The translations under genes were made by a program, and so were the position numbers. From positions 651,149-715,148 of the forward strand of contig NW_004457712.1 of NCBI RefSeq assembly GCF_000313135.1: a DNA stretch of 64,000 nucleotides. The letters are read 5' to 3'. The stretch comes from Acanthamoeba castellanii str. Neff (lineage: Eukaryota > Discosea > Longamoebia > Acanthamoebidae). Shown one piece after another: positions 20,983-31,475 of the stretch (position 1 is the first letter of the stretch; each line of letters begins with the position of its first letter). The notes under the pieces are model-generated. The model was not told where the DNA came from and searched no databases. It was given only the letters and a program-made list of their open reading frames with translations.

Positions 20983-22709
20983 TTACAAGGACGAAGGAGG
21001 AGGGAGGCGGACAACCACATCGGTGCCGGGGTACGGGGGCAAGTTGAGCTCGTACTTCTTCTCCAGAGACCTGCACCACGCGCAAGCCGACCTCAAGGTG
21101 AGCTCACACACACGGCGCGAAATTGGCGTCGTGGTAAAAGATGGTGATGGACGCGGCTGCACGCGAGCGTACGGAGGAACGAAGCGGCCGCCCAGCCAGT
21201 GCTCCTTGCGGAAGGAGCGCGCCGCCAGCTTCGGCGCCGTGAGCGACACTGTGCAGGGTTGTTGGCCGAACGTTAGTGACCCGCCTCTGTGTGCAAGTGT
21301 ATCGCGCACGTACCAAGGAGGTGCGGTTCCTTGACCCCCACGCCCGCGCTGTCGCCTGCAACGCACAGAGATGCCACAGAAGAAGACAGAGAAGAAGAAG
21401 GATGAAGGAATGGGTACGATCAATCCTCCTATGGACATGGCAAGGTGAGAGGAGGATGGATGGTGGAAGGACCTTTCTCAACGTCCCAGCCGGAGGGAAT
21501 GTCGAGGGAGGCGATGGGCACCTCGGTCTCGCGCAGCCTCTGTGGCCCAAGTTTAGTGGAACATGGCGTGCGTAGTGCGACCGGGTCAAATACGGCAAGA
21601 GTGGGGGACCTTCAAAACGGCGTCGAAAGGCGGTCGGACGCCGGAGTGCGGCTTGAAGCTGTATCCGAAGATGGCGTCCACAATCAACTGTAGCCCACAT
21701 CATCAGGCGCACACGCACACGCACACGCACACGCACACGGACCACCGCACACGGACCACCGCACACGCACCATCGCGCGCGCGCGCGCACACACACACAC
21801 ACGCACCACCGCACACGCACAAATTCATGCACATTAGAGATATCTGAGACAGGAGCACATGGAGACATTGGCATTGCACGCGAAGCAGTTCTTTTGGGTA
21901 CGTACGTCGTAGTCCTCCAGCCTGTCGGGCAGCTGGTCGATGAAGGGAATCTCCATGCACTCGCATTGCTTCACCAAGTTCTGCACAACGGTGAGGTGCG
22001 AAACGCATGACACACGTGCACACGCGCACGAGGCGCTCGAACTGTTCAGTAGAGAAGCCAGGCCGAGTGAAAGGAAGTGTGAACCGCGCTGGGGAGGGGA
22101 GGGGAGGGGAGGCGTTACGCGGTACAGCTGCTTGTCGGTGCGCTTGGGGTAGTGGATGGTCGGCTGATAGCCGAAGAGCAGCAGGTGGCGAGCGCACACG
22201 AGGCCATCGCCGCCAGTACCGCCCCTACGTTAAGGATTCCATACTCATGCGCAATTCCCTGCGTGTTGCTGCGTGTGCGGTGATGCGTGTCATGCAGTGA
22301 TGCGCGTGCGGTGATGTGCGCTGCGTGTGTGTGGAACGGAAGGAAAGAGAGGATATTTGTTGCCGGGGCCGGCAATGAGAAGCACGTTGCGGTGCGTGGG
22401 GAAGACCTTGGCGATCGCCGTCGCGCAGCTCAGTCCCGCCAGTTCCATCAGCTGCCCTCCCGCCCACGCGCCCTGTGAGTGCACCACTCCAAGCCGAAGA
22501 GAGAGGAGAGAGAGCGAGGAGCAGCAGTACCTGGTCGTCGGAGAACCCGCACGACGGTCCCATCAGATCCACGTCGATGTTCTGCGCCTCTTCCTGCGTC
22601 AAATACTGGTGATGCAGACCAGCACCCAACCAAGTTACTTCATTTTATTATGCAATATTTTAATAATTACACTGAATAAATAAAAATAACGCACTTTTAT
22701 GCTGCTCAT
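20983..22709 (-). CDS. NAXE: NAD(P)H-hydrate epimerase, copy 2
   Basis: Tandem paralogue of the downstream NAXE gene with the same exon blocks: [116 protein letters not shown] and [16 protein letters not shown]. Exon 1 is just MSSIK (22709-22695), spliced to YLTQ. The AT-AC intron is kept (22356-22216). Coding exons are close to copy 1 while introns differ in length and repeat content, so the duplication is not brand new or the introns evolve fast. Copy 2 lacks the possible mitochondrial leader of copy 1, which may mean the two serve different compartments. Confidence 0.9.
21713..21826. repeat. CACACG/GCGCGC simple repeats in NAXE copy 2 intron
   Basis: GCACAC and CACCGCACACGGAC units, a short (GC)n run and (CA)n, all within one intron of NAXE copy 2. 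Confidence 0.85.
22216..22356 (-). other. Apparent U12-type AT-AC intron in NAXE copy 2
   Basis: Same donor (AA|ATATCCTC), same TCCTTAAC branch-like element and same GGTAC|TGG acceptor as copy 1, at the homologous codon. Everything between these signals differs from copy 1. Confidence 0.82.
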
Positions 22710-22837
22710 GCTGTCGTGGGTGCTTCTTGTGCTTGCTCGTTGAGCTTGTTGTGCCAGGCGGCAAGGTTTACGTGGCGGCCACGTCGGTGTTTATGTGAAC
22801 TCAAAGTTCGCAGTTTGAAATTCCAATAAAAGAAAGC

Positions 22838-25800
22838 TCAGGGAGCGCTGCCCTTGCGCCTGGCCGACCTGTGGTCTTCTTCCTCCTTGGCCTCGCGCTC
22901 ACTGGCCTCCAGGTCCCGCAGCTTGAGCTGATAGGCGTCATCGCTGCTGCCCAGCCCGCTCACATCGCTCGCATCGCTGCTCTCCGACTCGCGCCGCTCT
23001 TTCCCCTTGTGGTGATCGTTGCGTCGCTTCTCCTTCGGCGTGGTCTTGGTGGGCACCCGGGGCGAGCTCTTCTTGCCCGAGCGCGGGGTGGTCGGCCGCG
23101 GCGCCGCGACAGTCGTGAAGGGCACCATCACAACGCTCTCAAAGAGCCACCCGTTGTTCTGGTCGTTGCGCACCAGGTCCGCTCTGCGCGCAGTCGTGGT
23201 TGTGATGACGTAAGAACTTGCGCGCGGATTGAAGTTGCAAGAGGGAACAGAGGCGTGTACGTACGTGTAGTCCTGCACGCAGACGGTGCCCTGTTCGTGA
23301 TAGGCCTGCACCAGGGCCTTGACGTGCAGGTGCGTGTCGTCTCGTGCGGTCACCAACACATTCGAGAACCTTTACACGCCACGCACACACACACGTGAGT
23401 CGGACGAACGCACATCACAGCTGGGGGCGCGCGTCTGAACGTACACGTGGCGCTGTGCGAGGGGCGTGGGCAGACTGGAGCGCATGAACTCCTTGATGGC
23501 GTCCCCGCCGCGAGCTCCGTTGAAGCTTCCGTTGTGCACGAAGAACTCTGCAGCCGCCGTCCTGTTTGACGAATCTGTTCGCACCAGGAACAGTATGTGC
23601 AGAATCACATCAGTCTCCGGCGTGTCGCGCGTGTCGTGCGTGTCGTGCGCACGCGTTCTGTGTGGTGTGGAGTGTTACCAAGCACGTAGGCAAAGTTGTG
23701 GACGAATTCGGTGGCCTCGGCCTTGCGTTCCCACGACAGCCGGGCGGTGAGCGGCAGCGCCGAAGCCGAGTTTGTGTGACGCAGACGCGCCCAGATCGAG
23801 GGCATCGAGTGAGCTTGCGCTATCGCCAGCGCCTCCATCATCTTCTCAATCGCCTCCACTGCTGCCTGCGTGTGCGTGCGTATGCGATGGTGCGTGAGCG
23901 CAGTGTTGCGTGCCAGCTGCTCGGGGGGTTTAATCAAGTGGTACCTTGGCCCCTCCGGTTTCTTCGAACGATCGGCTGACCCTTTGCGTGGCCTCGACGT
24001 AGGCCGCGGACACCTTCGGGTCGAGCAACCGGTCGACAGCGAGCCTGAGCCGGTCGGCAGTGATGTCCTCCGCCTGGCATCCGAGATTCACGCCCGCGCC
24101 GAGTTCCTGCGCAGATCGAAAGAAACAGGCGCGTGAGTCGCACACAACCGCGAGGGCACAGGTCTCGAGGTGCGCGCGTACCTCTATACGGCGCGCGTTC
24201 ATCTGCTGTTCGATGGTCTTCGGGAGGAGCACCATGGGAACCTGTAGACGCACGGCGTCAAAATTGGTGGAATCCAAGGAATGTTAAGGGAGAGGGGAGG
24301 GGCGAGCAGCGCACGTTGGACACCATGGCCTCGCTGATGCCGCCCATGCCGCCGTGCGAGATGAACACGCTGGCCCTGTCTAGAATCTGCGGCTGCGGCA
24401 CGTACTCCTTCACAATGAAGTTGTCTGGCGTCTCTCCCACATTCTCTGCGCGGTCTGGTGAGTGAGCGTGACAGAGTGACGCGTGTGCGATGTGTGTGGT
24501 TCATGTACCAAGGTTGCCCTTGCCCACAGACATGACAAACAGGTGCGGGCTGTTCTTGAACGCGGCGAAGCACGTCTGCTTTGTTGATGACCACAACCGT
24601 CGGTTCAGGGAAGTGATCAAGCCAAAGAGCGAAAGCGAAAGCGAGAGGAAAAGAGCGAAAGCGACGAACCCGGAAGAAGAGAGGGTTCATCCGGTAGAGC
24701 GTGCCCATGGATATGTAGACGAGGTGCCTCCTCTCCTTGCTGGAGGAATCCTCGCTTTCGCTCTCCTTCTCGTCATCGCCGTCTTCTTCGTTCTTCTCGG
24801 ACGTGTCGACGTCGCCTTCGCTCTTTGCCTCCTTGCGCCGCGACGGCGGGAGCAGCTCGAACGGGAACTCGACCGTCTCGCGGCGGGTCTCCAGCGACGG
24901 GCCGCAGAAGAGGAAATTCTTCCGCTGCATCACGTCCGCAAATGGCTGTCCAATTCCCCACATAACTAACAAGCTGAGCAATCACGCGGCTTCAGGTGCT
25001 GGGTGGTGGGTGGTGAAAAGTTCACCTGAAAGTAGGCAGAGGTGGAGACGAGGTTGAGGTACGGCCCGCCCTTGAAGAGGTTGGTGACGGTGAGCCCGGT
25101 GATCTGGAACCGCGTCAGGAGGCGTTCGAGGATGTGGTTGCTCTCCTTCACATACTCGCCGCCCTCGAAGCGCTCCATGATGCCGCGGGCGATGATCGTC
25201 TTGCTCTTCACGTACCCACGCCACTGTGGCGCTAGACCTGTTTCATGTCGTGTGCGGTGACGCGTGTGCGTGTGCGGGGGCGCGTGTGCGTGCGGTCAGC
25301 TGCTTATTAAAGAAAGGAATCGCGCCATACGAGACGTCCGCCGTACCGGGGAAGCAGCAGACGTAGGGTCGGTTGAGGATCTTGCCGAGGAAGATGCCCC
25401 AAATGGCGCTGACGTCGTGCACGATCAGGTCGTACCGCTCCATCTTCAACTGATCTATCAAAGAATCCTGCACGTGTCGTGTGACATGCGCGATGGTGAG
25501 GTGTAACATCCATCACCCGAGCAGAAGAAGACATGGGCACCTGCAGGATATGCTCGGCAGCGTCAAGCATTTCGCGCGCAGTGTTGAAGATGTTGGTGAT
25601 TTCTCTCTTCAGCTTGAACTCCTCGTAGGCGTAGCTCCTGTTGGTTGCAAACGTGAGCCATTGAATTAGGGCACCACGCCTGCAGGTGCTGACCAAAGAG
25701 CAGACCTGCGGTCCACCTGGCGCTCTCACCTGAACTCGGCGCCGGTGGCCTCGACCTTCTCGCGGAAAGACGCTGACGCGTAGTAGACCACTTCGTTGCC

Positions 25801-26123
25801 CCGGAGGACCAGCTCCGAGGCCAGGTCGAGCGTGGGGTTGATGTGCCCGTGCAGCGGTACATTGAGGAACAGCACACGTATCCCGCTCGCCCTGTGATGC
25901 TGTGGCTGTACCTTTTAGCAATACAGAATTATTTATGTTTATTTGATTATTTGCACAACAGAATAACATTATTATGATATTTTATAATTTGATATTATAT
26001 TACAGAATATATTCGGGGGGGGGGTGAGGTGAGAACCTGTTTGGCCTTGTCCTTCTTTCCTTGCGACTTTTTCCTCTTCAAATCCAAGGGCACTTTCTTC
26101 CCTTGCGAGCTCTTCTTGTCCAT
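22838..26123 (-). CDS. UDP-glycosyltransferase (GT1) fused to a SnoaL/NTF2-like domain
   Basis: Sugar transferase. A Lys-rich start (MDKKSSQGKKVPLDLKRKK) precedes a GT1 N-terminal domain with the acceptor-activating His in LFLNVPLHGHINPTLDLA, then LIVHDVSAIWGIFLGKIL and CCFPGTADVSYGAIPFF. The C-terminal GT1 domain has LVYISMGTL, EYVPQPQILDRASVFISHGG, GISEAMVSNVP and EQQMNARRIEELGAGV. It resembles macrolide/zeaxanthin-type UGTs more than ER-resident animal UGTs, and I see no signal peptide or membrane anchor. After it, exons encode a second fold (EFVHNFAYVLDSSNRTAAAE, FFVHNGSFNGARGGDAIKEF, VQDYTYVRADLVRND, GWLFESVVMV) that looks SnoaL/NTF2-like, then a Lys/Ser-rich tail ending RKGSAP. An acidic insert sits in the linker near 24780. 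The ATG at 26123 is used because the longer ORF starts with GTG. Confidence 0.8.
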
Positions 26124-26248
26124 CTTGCTGTCCCACGCTACAACAACTCGCCGCCCACTCTGCTCTGTGCCGTTACCTTCCCACGGCAACACTTTCACGA
26201 AACGCTGCGGTGATTATTTCAATTAAAATTAATAGATTAATATTAATA

Positions 26249-28070
26249 TTAGTCGTGGACTGGCTCCTCCGCTCGTGCTGCTGCTGTCCGTCGCTGGTTG
26301 AGGATGTCGAGGAGGGCGGTCATGACTTCGTCGCAGGTGTGGTGTATGACCAGATCTGCCTCGTGGTCCTTGTCCGTTGGTTGCAGGTTGCAGATCGCCA
26401 CCTTGGCTTCACCTTCGCGGCCTTCCTCATCATTCTCCTCCGCCTTCTCCTCCTTCTTGCCTGCGTCCTTCGTTCTTGCTCGGCCTGCTCTGCGTTGATC
26501 TCTCTTCTTCTGCTCCTTCGTTCGCTTCTGCTTGCAGTAGAACGGCATGTCGCACGCTGGCGTGACCGACAGCTTCGAGCCTGTGATCGCCCATCACCAT
26601 CATCATCAGGCACACGGCCCACAACCGAAAGACACCAGAAGCGGAGGGACACGAGAGGGTACCTAGACACAGGGTCAGGTCGGCTTCCTTGGATTTGGCG
26701 ACCGCCGCGGCAAAGACGTCTTCTTCAAAGCCCTCACCAAAATGGACGATCGTGTCTCGCAACGCGCCATCGCAGCCTTCCTGGTCACTGGCGTTGTGGA
26801 GGATCCGTCAGGTTGGCAGCTGGGGAGAAGGTTCGTTCTTCTTCTTCTTTCAAAGAAGTGGTACCATGATCGGCGGGTCAAGTGCGAATCTTCATCATCT
26901 TCACTTTCGTCCTCATCCTCGTCACTGTCCTTCTTGGTCACCTCGTAGTCCCTGTAGTACTTCATGCCGCACTTGGCACAGATCTCGGCCTGCAGCAAGT
27001 CAGCAAGAAGTACCCAAGCAACGAATAGGGGCCGGCGGACACATACAAAGAGGTTCCCGTGGAGCTCGGCCAGCTTCTCTGCGACGTCAGCAAAGAAAAG
27101 TCAGTTGGCCGGCCACCAGACCTAAAACCTACAAACACTGCGCAGTCGAGGTTGCCGCCTCACCTTTCGGAAACCCGCTCTTGATGTGTAGATTGTCGTA
27201 GTTCTGGCTCACTATAAAATGCACCTTGCCCATGCGCTCCAGCTCGGCCTATGCGCGGACAAGACCGTAGCAGTCAGCCAAGTACGACGCAACCCCGAGG
27301 AGAAGCCTGGCCCTCCCGGTACGTACCAGGACGCGGTGGGTGGGAGTGGGTTCGATCGTGGTGAGCTCCACAACGGCCCTCTTGGGCGCGCCACGCACCC
27401 ACAGCCCGTTCTTGCCTCGGAAGTCTGCCCGTAGAGAGCAACAAGTCAGTTCATGTGTGGCGCTTGTGTAGTGTGTCGTGTGTCGTGTGTCGTGTGTACC
27501 TGGGATGCCAGCCGAAGTGGAGATGCCAGCGCCCGTGTAGACTACCATGCGCCGGCTCGCCTCGACCAGCTTGGCCAGCTGGACGACCAGCGCGTCCAGG
27601 CGGTGGGGCGGCAGCGCGGGCGCCTCGTCCTCGGGCGGGATGGCGTCCTTCCACTCCTTGAGCGCCGGCGTGCCGCGCAGGTCTGACTCGGGCAGCCACC
27701 CGTCTTCGGCGCCGTCCACCCACCGAACCAGGTACTCCTTCCTCTTCGATCTGGGCACTGTCCTCTCCTTCACGATGTAGTCAATCTCTGCCATTTCGTC
27801 CTCTTCGTCCTCTTCTTCGGCCTCTTCATCTTCCTTTGCTTTTGTTTTTAGTCTCTTGTTGGTGATGGTGCCCGAATCAGAATCGGATTTGTTATCGCGC
27901 AGACGCGAGATGAGCTGGGCCTTCTGTCCGGAGGTGGGCAGACCACGCCGCTTGAGTAGGGCGCGCAGCTGCACCACCGTCTTCGCCTCCCAGTCTGTGT
28001 TGCCGATCTCAGCTTCCGGCCTCGCCGTCTTCGGCCCCGCGTCCCCCTCTTTGCTCGCCTTCCTCTTCAT
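26249..28070 (-). CDS. SAP domain, chromodomain and class IV (SIRT6/7-like) sirtuin
   Basis: NAD-dependent deacylase predicted to act on chromatin. Domains in order: a SAP DNA-binding helix pair (TVVQLRALLKRRGLPTSGQK), an acidic linker, and a chromodomain (DYIVKERTVPRSKRKEYLVR, WVDGAEDGWLPESDL) with its aromatic residues. The sirtuin core follows: YTGAGISTSAGIP-DFRG, VSQNYDNLHIKSGFP, catalytic His in LAELHGN, zinc Cys in CAKCGMKYYRD and, after a spliced codon, CDQEGCDGALRDTIVHFGE. NLQPTDKDHEADL and DEVMTALLDIL close it. LRDTIVHFGE and the short zinc module point to SIRT6/7 rather than SIRT1-3. A Lys/Glu insert lies before the final strand. The start 114 bp from the Spartan-like gene implies a shared promoter. 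Confidence 0.87.
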
Positions 28071-28184
28071 CTGTGATTAGAAAGAATGAAAGTTAAATAT
28101 TTCGGAATTCGTTTTTCCAGGAAAAACACGGCAATTACTTCACCGCGCAAGAAGATTCGTACAACTTGAGGCGCACGCACCAAG
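28071..28184. promoter_or_regulatory. Bidirectional promoter between sirtuin and Spartan-like genes
   Basis: Only 114 bp separate the two divergent ATGs, so both promoters and leaders must overlap here. It includes an AT-rich core (AAAGTTAAATATTTCGGAA) near 28090-28108. No TATA box is clear for either direction. Confidence 0.6.
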
Positions 28185-29187
28185 ATGCAACAGGGCGCAG
28201 GGGGCAGAGTGCAGGAGGTGCCGGAGGAAGAGGAGGGCGACTGGGTAGTGGACTTGCAGGAGCTGTTCAGGCGCTTCGACCGCCGCTTCTTCCATTCGCG
28301 GCTGGCTGCTCGTGTGCAGGTGAGCTGGAGCAGCACCTTGCGAAGGTCTCGCCCCCTTCCTTCCTGCCTTCCTCTCTCCTACTTGTTTCGCTTTGCCCCT
28401 TTCTCAACAATGAGAGGACATAGAGAGACGGGCGAATGCGTAGTGCGATCGAGGCGGGAAGGCGGTGGGGTGTTTGTGAACCTTAGCGAGCCCATACTGC
28501 AGTACCGTTCCAAATCGGACATCATCGACGCTCTCTTGGTAGCCGTCCTCCTTCCATCTGATTCATCTCTTGGTGCTGACTTATGTGTCGTGTGTGTGGC
28601 GGTTGTGCGTGTCGTGCGGCGTGTTGTGGCTCTACATGAACATGCAGCATGAGATGATCCACGCCTACCTGTATGTCACCCGTGACAAGGACTGGACAGG
28701 GCACGGCCCGTCCTTCCTCAACCTCTCCCAGTACGTTCTCTCTCTCCCAACTGCGGCCACCATGCAATAGCGAATGTAATGACTGCCCACTTACACACGC
28801 ACCACAGAGCAATCAACAAGTCCGAGGGAACCAACGTCCAGCCGTACCACCACTTCAGGGAGGAGGTCGAATTCCTAAAGGACACCAGCAACCACAGGTC
28901 GATGCCAAGGACCTCCTCGCCGAAGGTCCCTGCCGCTCCACCAGGAGGTTACCTTCTCCTCCCACCTGGGCCACGCATCATTCCTTGGCTGACTATTAGC
29001 TTGTGTTGTTGTTGTATGTGATGTGCCTCTGTGCGCAGGTAGGACACTACACCAGTACTTCGCAGTGGCCAGGCAAAAGCTCGATGACAAGACCGCCTCA
29101 GATGATAAACAGACCAACAGCGCTGCTCAGGGCGGCCCGAAGGCGGACGAGAGCAAAAGAAAAGAAAAGAAAAAAGAAGAAAATTAA
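28185..29187 (+). CDS. SPRTN: SprT-like metalloprotease (Spartan/SPRTN-like)
   Basis: Probable DNA-protein-crosslink protease. Exon 1 has DLQELFRRFDRRFFHSRLAA then VSWSSTLRR, followed by ECVVRSRREGGGVFVNLSEP, the SprT core. The zinc protease motif is HEMIHAYLYVTRDKDWTGHG, with both His, the catalytic Glu and the third ligand His in GHGPSF. Next comes EGTNVQPYHHFREEVEFLKD, the conserved end of the domain. The final exon gives RTLHQYFAVARQKLDDK and a Lys-rich tail to a TAA at 29185-29187. It lacks the zinc ribbon and the PIP/UBZ motifs of animal SPRTN, so it is a minimal version; some may lie in unrecognised short exons. It is divergent from the sirtuin gene, and the next gene starts just 17 bp downstream. 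Confidence 0.85.
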
Positions 29188-29203
29188 AGGCAAAACACAC
29201 AAG

Positions 29204-31411
29204 ATGGAACCTGGCGTGGTGGCGTGCATAGGGCTGGGTGCCATGGGCGGGCCGCTGGCCCACCGTCTGCTGGTGGAGGGCGCGACACGTGGTACGGTGC
29301 GCCGCATGGTCTTGTGGGACCGCGTGACCGAGGCGGGCACCCAGCGCGCCGCAGAGTGGTCCAGCAAAGGGGCGGCGGCAGGGGTGGAGGTTACCTCCGT
29401 CGCCTCGCTCGAGGAGTTGGGCCGAGCGCAGCCGCAGTGGGTCGTGACCTGCCTGCCCACCTCTGCTGACGTGGCATCCGTCGCCACAGCGCTCGCGCCC
29501 CACCTCGCCCCCTCCACCACTACTGTGTGGATCGACTGCACCTCAGGCGACCCGCAGGCGACCCGCGCGCTGGCGAACCGGTTGGCCCAACGCGAGCCGG
29601 GCCACGGCCAAGTGGTGCTGGTCGACGCCGCACTCTCTGGCGGGCCGCGCGGGGCCGCAGCTGGCACGCTGACGGTGATGGTGGGTGGCACCAAGGACAA
29701 CGTCGCTCTGGTCACGCCCGTCATCTCCACCTTCGCTCGCGAGATCGTCCACGCTGGCGGCGTTGGTACGGTCCCACGTGTGCAATGCCGTGTTGCGTGT
29801 CGTGTGTGCGTGTGCGGTGCATACTCACAAAGGTGGTCATGCGCGCGTGTGCTATAGGTGCAGGGCATGCGATCAAGGCAGCCAATAACCAGCTGACGGC
29901 CACGGGCATCTGGAGCACGGGCGAGATGCTGGTCACCCTGTCCAAGCTGGGCGTCGACCCCGCGGTCGCACTCGCGGCCATCAACAAGTCCTCCGGCAGA
30001 AGGTGCGCGGACCGGCTCCTTGGCGGGTGAGTGGTCCGCACTCGCTCACCCATTGGCCCACGGTTGTGGCCGCGGCGGCTTGTCGCAGTTGGGCGTCGAT
30101 GCAGCGCTTCCCGGACAATATCTTGACCCGGGGCTTCGACTACGGCTTCCGCCTGTCGCTCCTGCAGAAGGACATCCGTACCGCGTGCAAGATGGCCGCC
30201 GGCGTCGGGTAACATCACGTACCACAATGCCAATTCAACCTCCAGCCAACTGACGTGTAGCGTGTGTGTCTCGTGTGTGTGTGCGTGTGTGCGTGTGTGC
30301 GTGTGTGCGTGTGTGCGTGTCGTGTGTGTGGCGCGTGGTATTGATAAGGGCGTGGACGCCCCTGGCGCTGCGTGTGAAGGAGATGTACGAAGCGGCGGGC
30401 AATGCGCTTCCGGCGGATGCGGACCACGTCGAGGCTGTCAAGCTGACGGAACAGCTCAGCCATGCCACCCTCCTGCCCGCCTCGCCGGGTGCAAGCGAGG
30501 ATGACGCCCCGCGCTGTCCCGACCTGCGCGCGCTCGGCATCGAGCTCGTCGTCTTCGACTGCGCTGGAACTGTCATCGATGAAGGTACACCATAGATCGA
30601 CACGCAACACCACACGACACGCGTTGACTGGTGCGCGATCAGGTGCGTTGGTGTATGAGATCCTGCAGGGCACGATGAAGTCGAATGACCTCACGGTCAC
30701 GTCGGAGGAGTTCGACAAGTGGCATGGCACCAACAAGCGTGACGTCATCGCCCACTTTGTCAACCGGCAGCACGCCCAGGCCGACCCGGCAGCCCGGGAG
30801 GCCATGATCCAGCGCATGTTTGACCAGTTCATGGCCGGCATCGAGCAAGCCTACTTCGCCGACGACCAGGACAACGTGCGCGTGTTCCCCGGCGTGCTCG
30901 ACGTCCTGCGTAAGCTGCGCGCTGCCGGCATCAAAGTCGGGCTCAACACAGGTGCTCTTTGTGGTGTTATGTGTGTGTGTTGCTGCTGCTGCTGAGTGTG
31001 CAAGTGCAGGCTATCCGCGGGTGGTGGCGGAACGGCTGCTGACGAAGCTCAACCTGTGGCCGGAGGTCGACGAGCTGGTGGTGGCCGACGACGTGGGCTT
31101 CGGCCGACCCTACCCCTACATGATCCACCACCTCATGCGCCGCTTCGCCCTCCTCGACGCCCGCCGCGTGGCCAAGGTGGGCGACACCGCCCGCGATATG
31201 CTCGAGGGCAAGAACGCCGGCTGCGGCCTCGTCATCGGTAAACACCCCCACCCCCTAGGCACACTGCACACAACGCACACAACATGCACGGCTCACCAGG
31301 AACTCTGGCCTGGCTACAGGTGTGCTGAGCGGTGCTGATGGAGTTGACACTCTCCTGGCGTCGGGCGCTGACGTGATCCTCCCGGGAGTCGCCAACATGG
31401 TGGTGGGCTGA
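29204..31411 (+). CDS. Beta-hydroxyacid dehydrogenase fused to phosphonatase-like HAD hydrolase
   Basis: Bifunctional protein. The N-terminal half belongs to the 3-hydroxyisobutyrate/L-threonate dehydrogenase family: NAD motif CIGLGAMGGPLAHRLL, the substrate motif DAALSGGPRGAAAGTL, the catalytic Lys in GHAIKAANNQL, and DYGFRLSLLQKDIRTA. The C-terminal half is a HAD hydrolase: ELVVFDCAGTVIDEG (nucleophile Asp with Ala two residues on, as in phosphonoacetaldehyde hydrolase), cap residues HGTNKRDVIAHFV, GRPYPYMIHHLM, and GDTARDMLEGKNAGCGLVIG. Exons are joined across short introns, one with GTGTGTGC repeats (30257-30330). The ATG at 29204 lies 17 bp after the Spartan-like stop. The joint product suggests two consecutive steps on a small hydroxy- or phosphono-acid; the substrate is inference. 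Confidence 0.85.
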
Positions 31412-31475
31412 GGCCGGGAGCGGCGAGGAGGGCCAAGCGGCGAATGTCTGCAAATGTCCGCAACTAAATTCTTTA

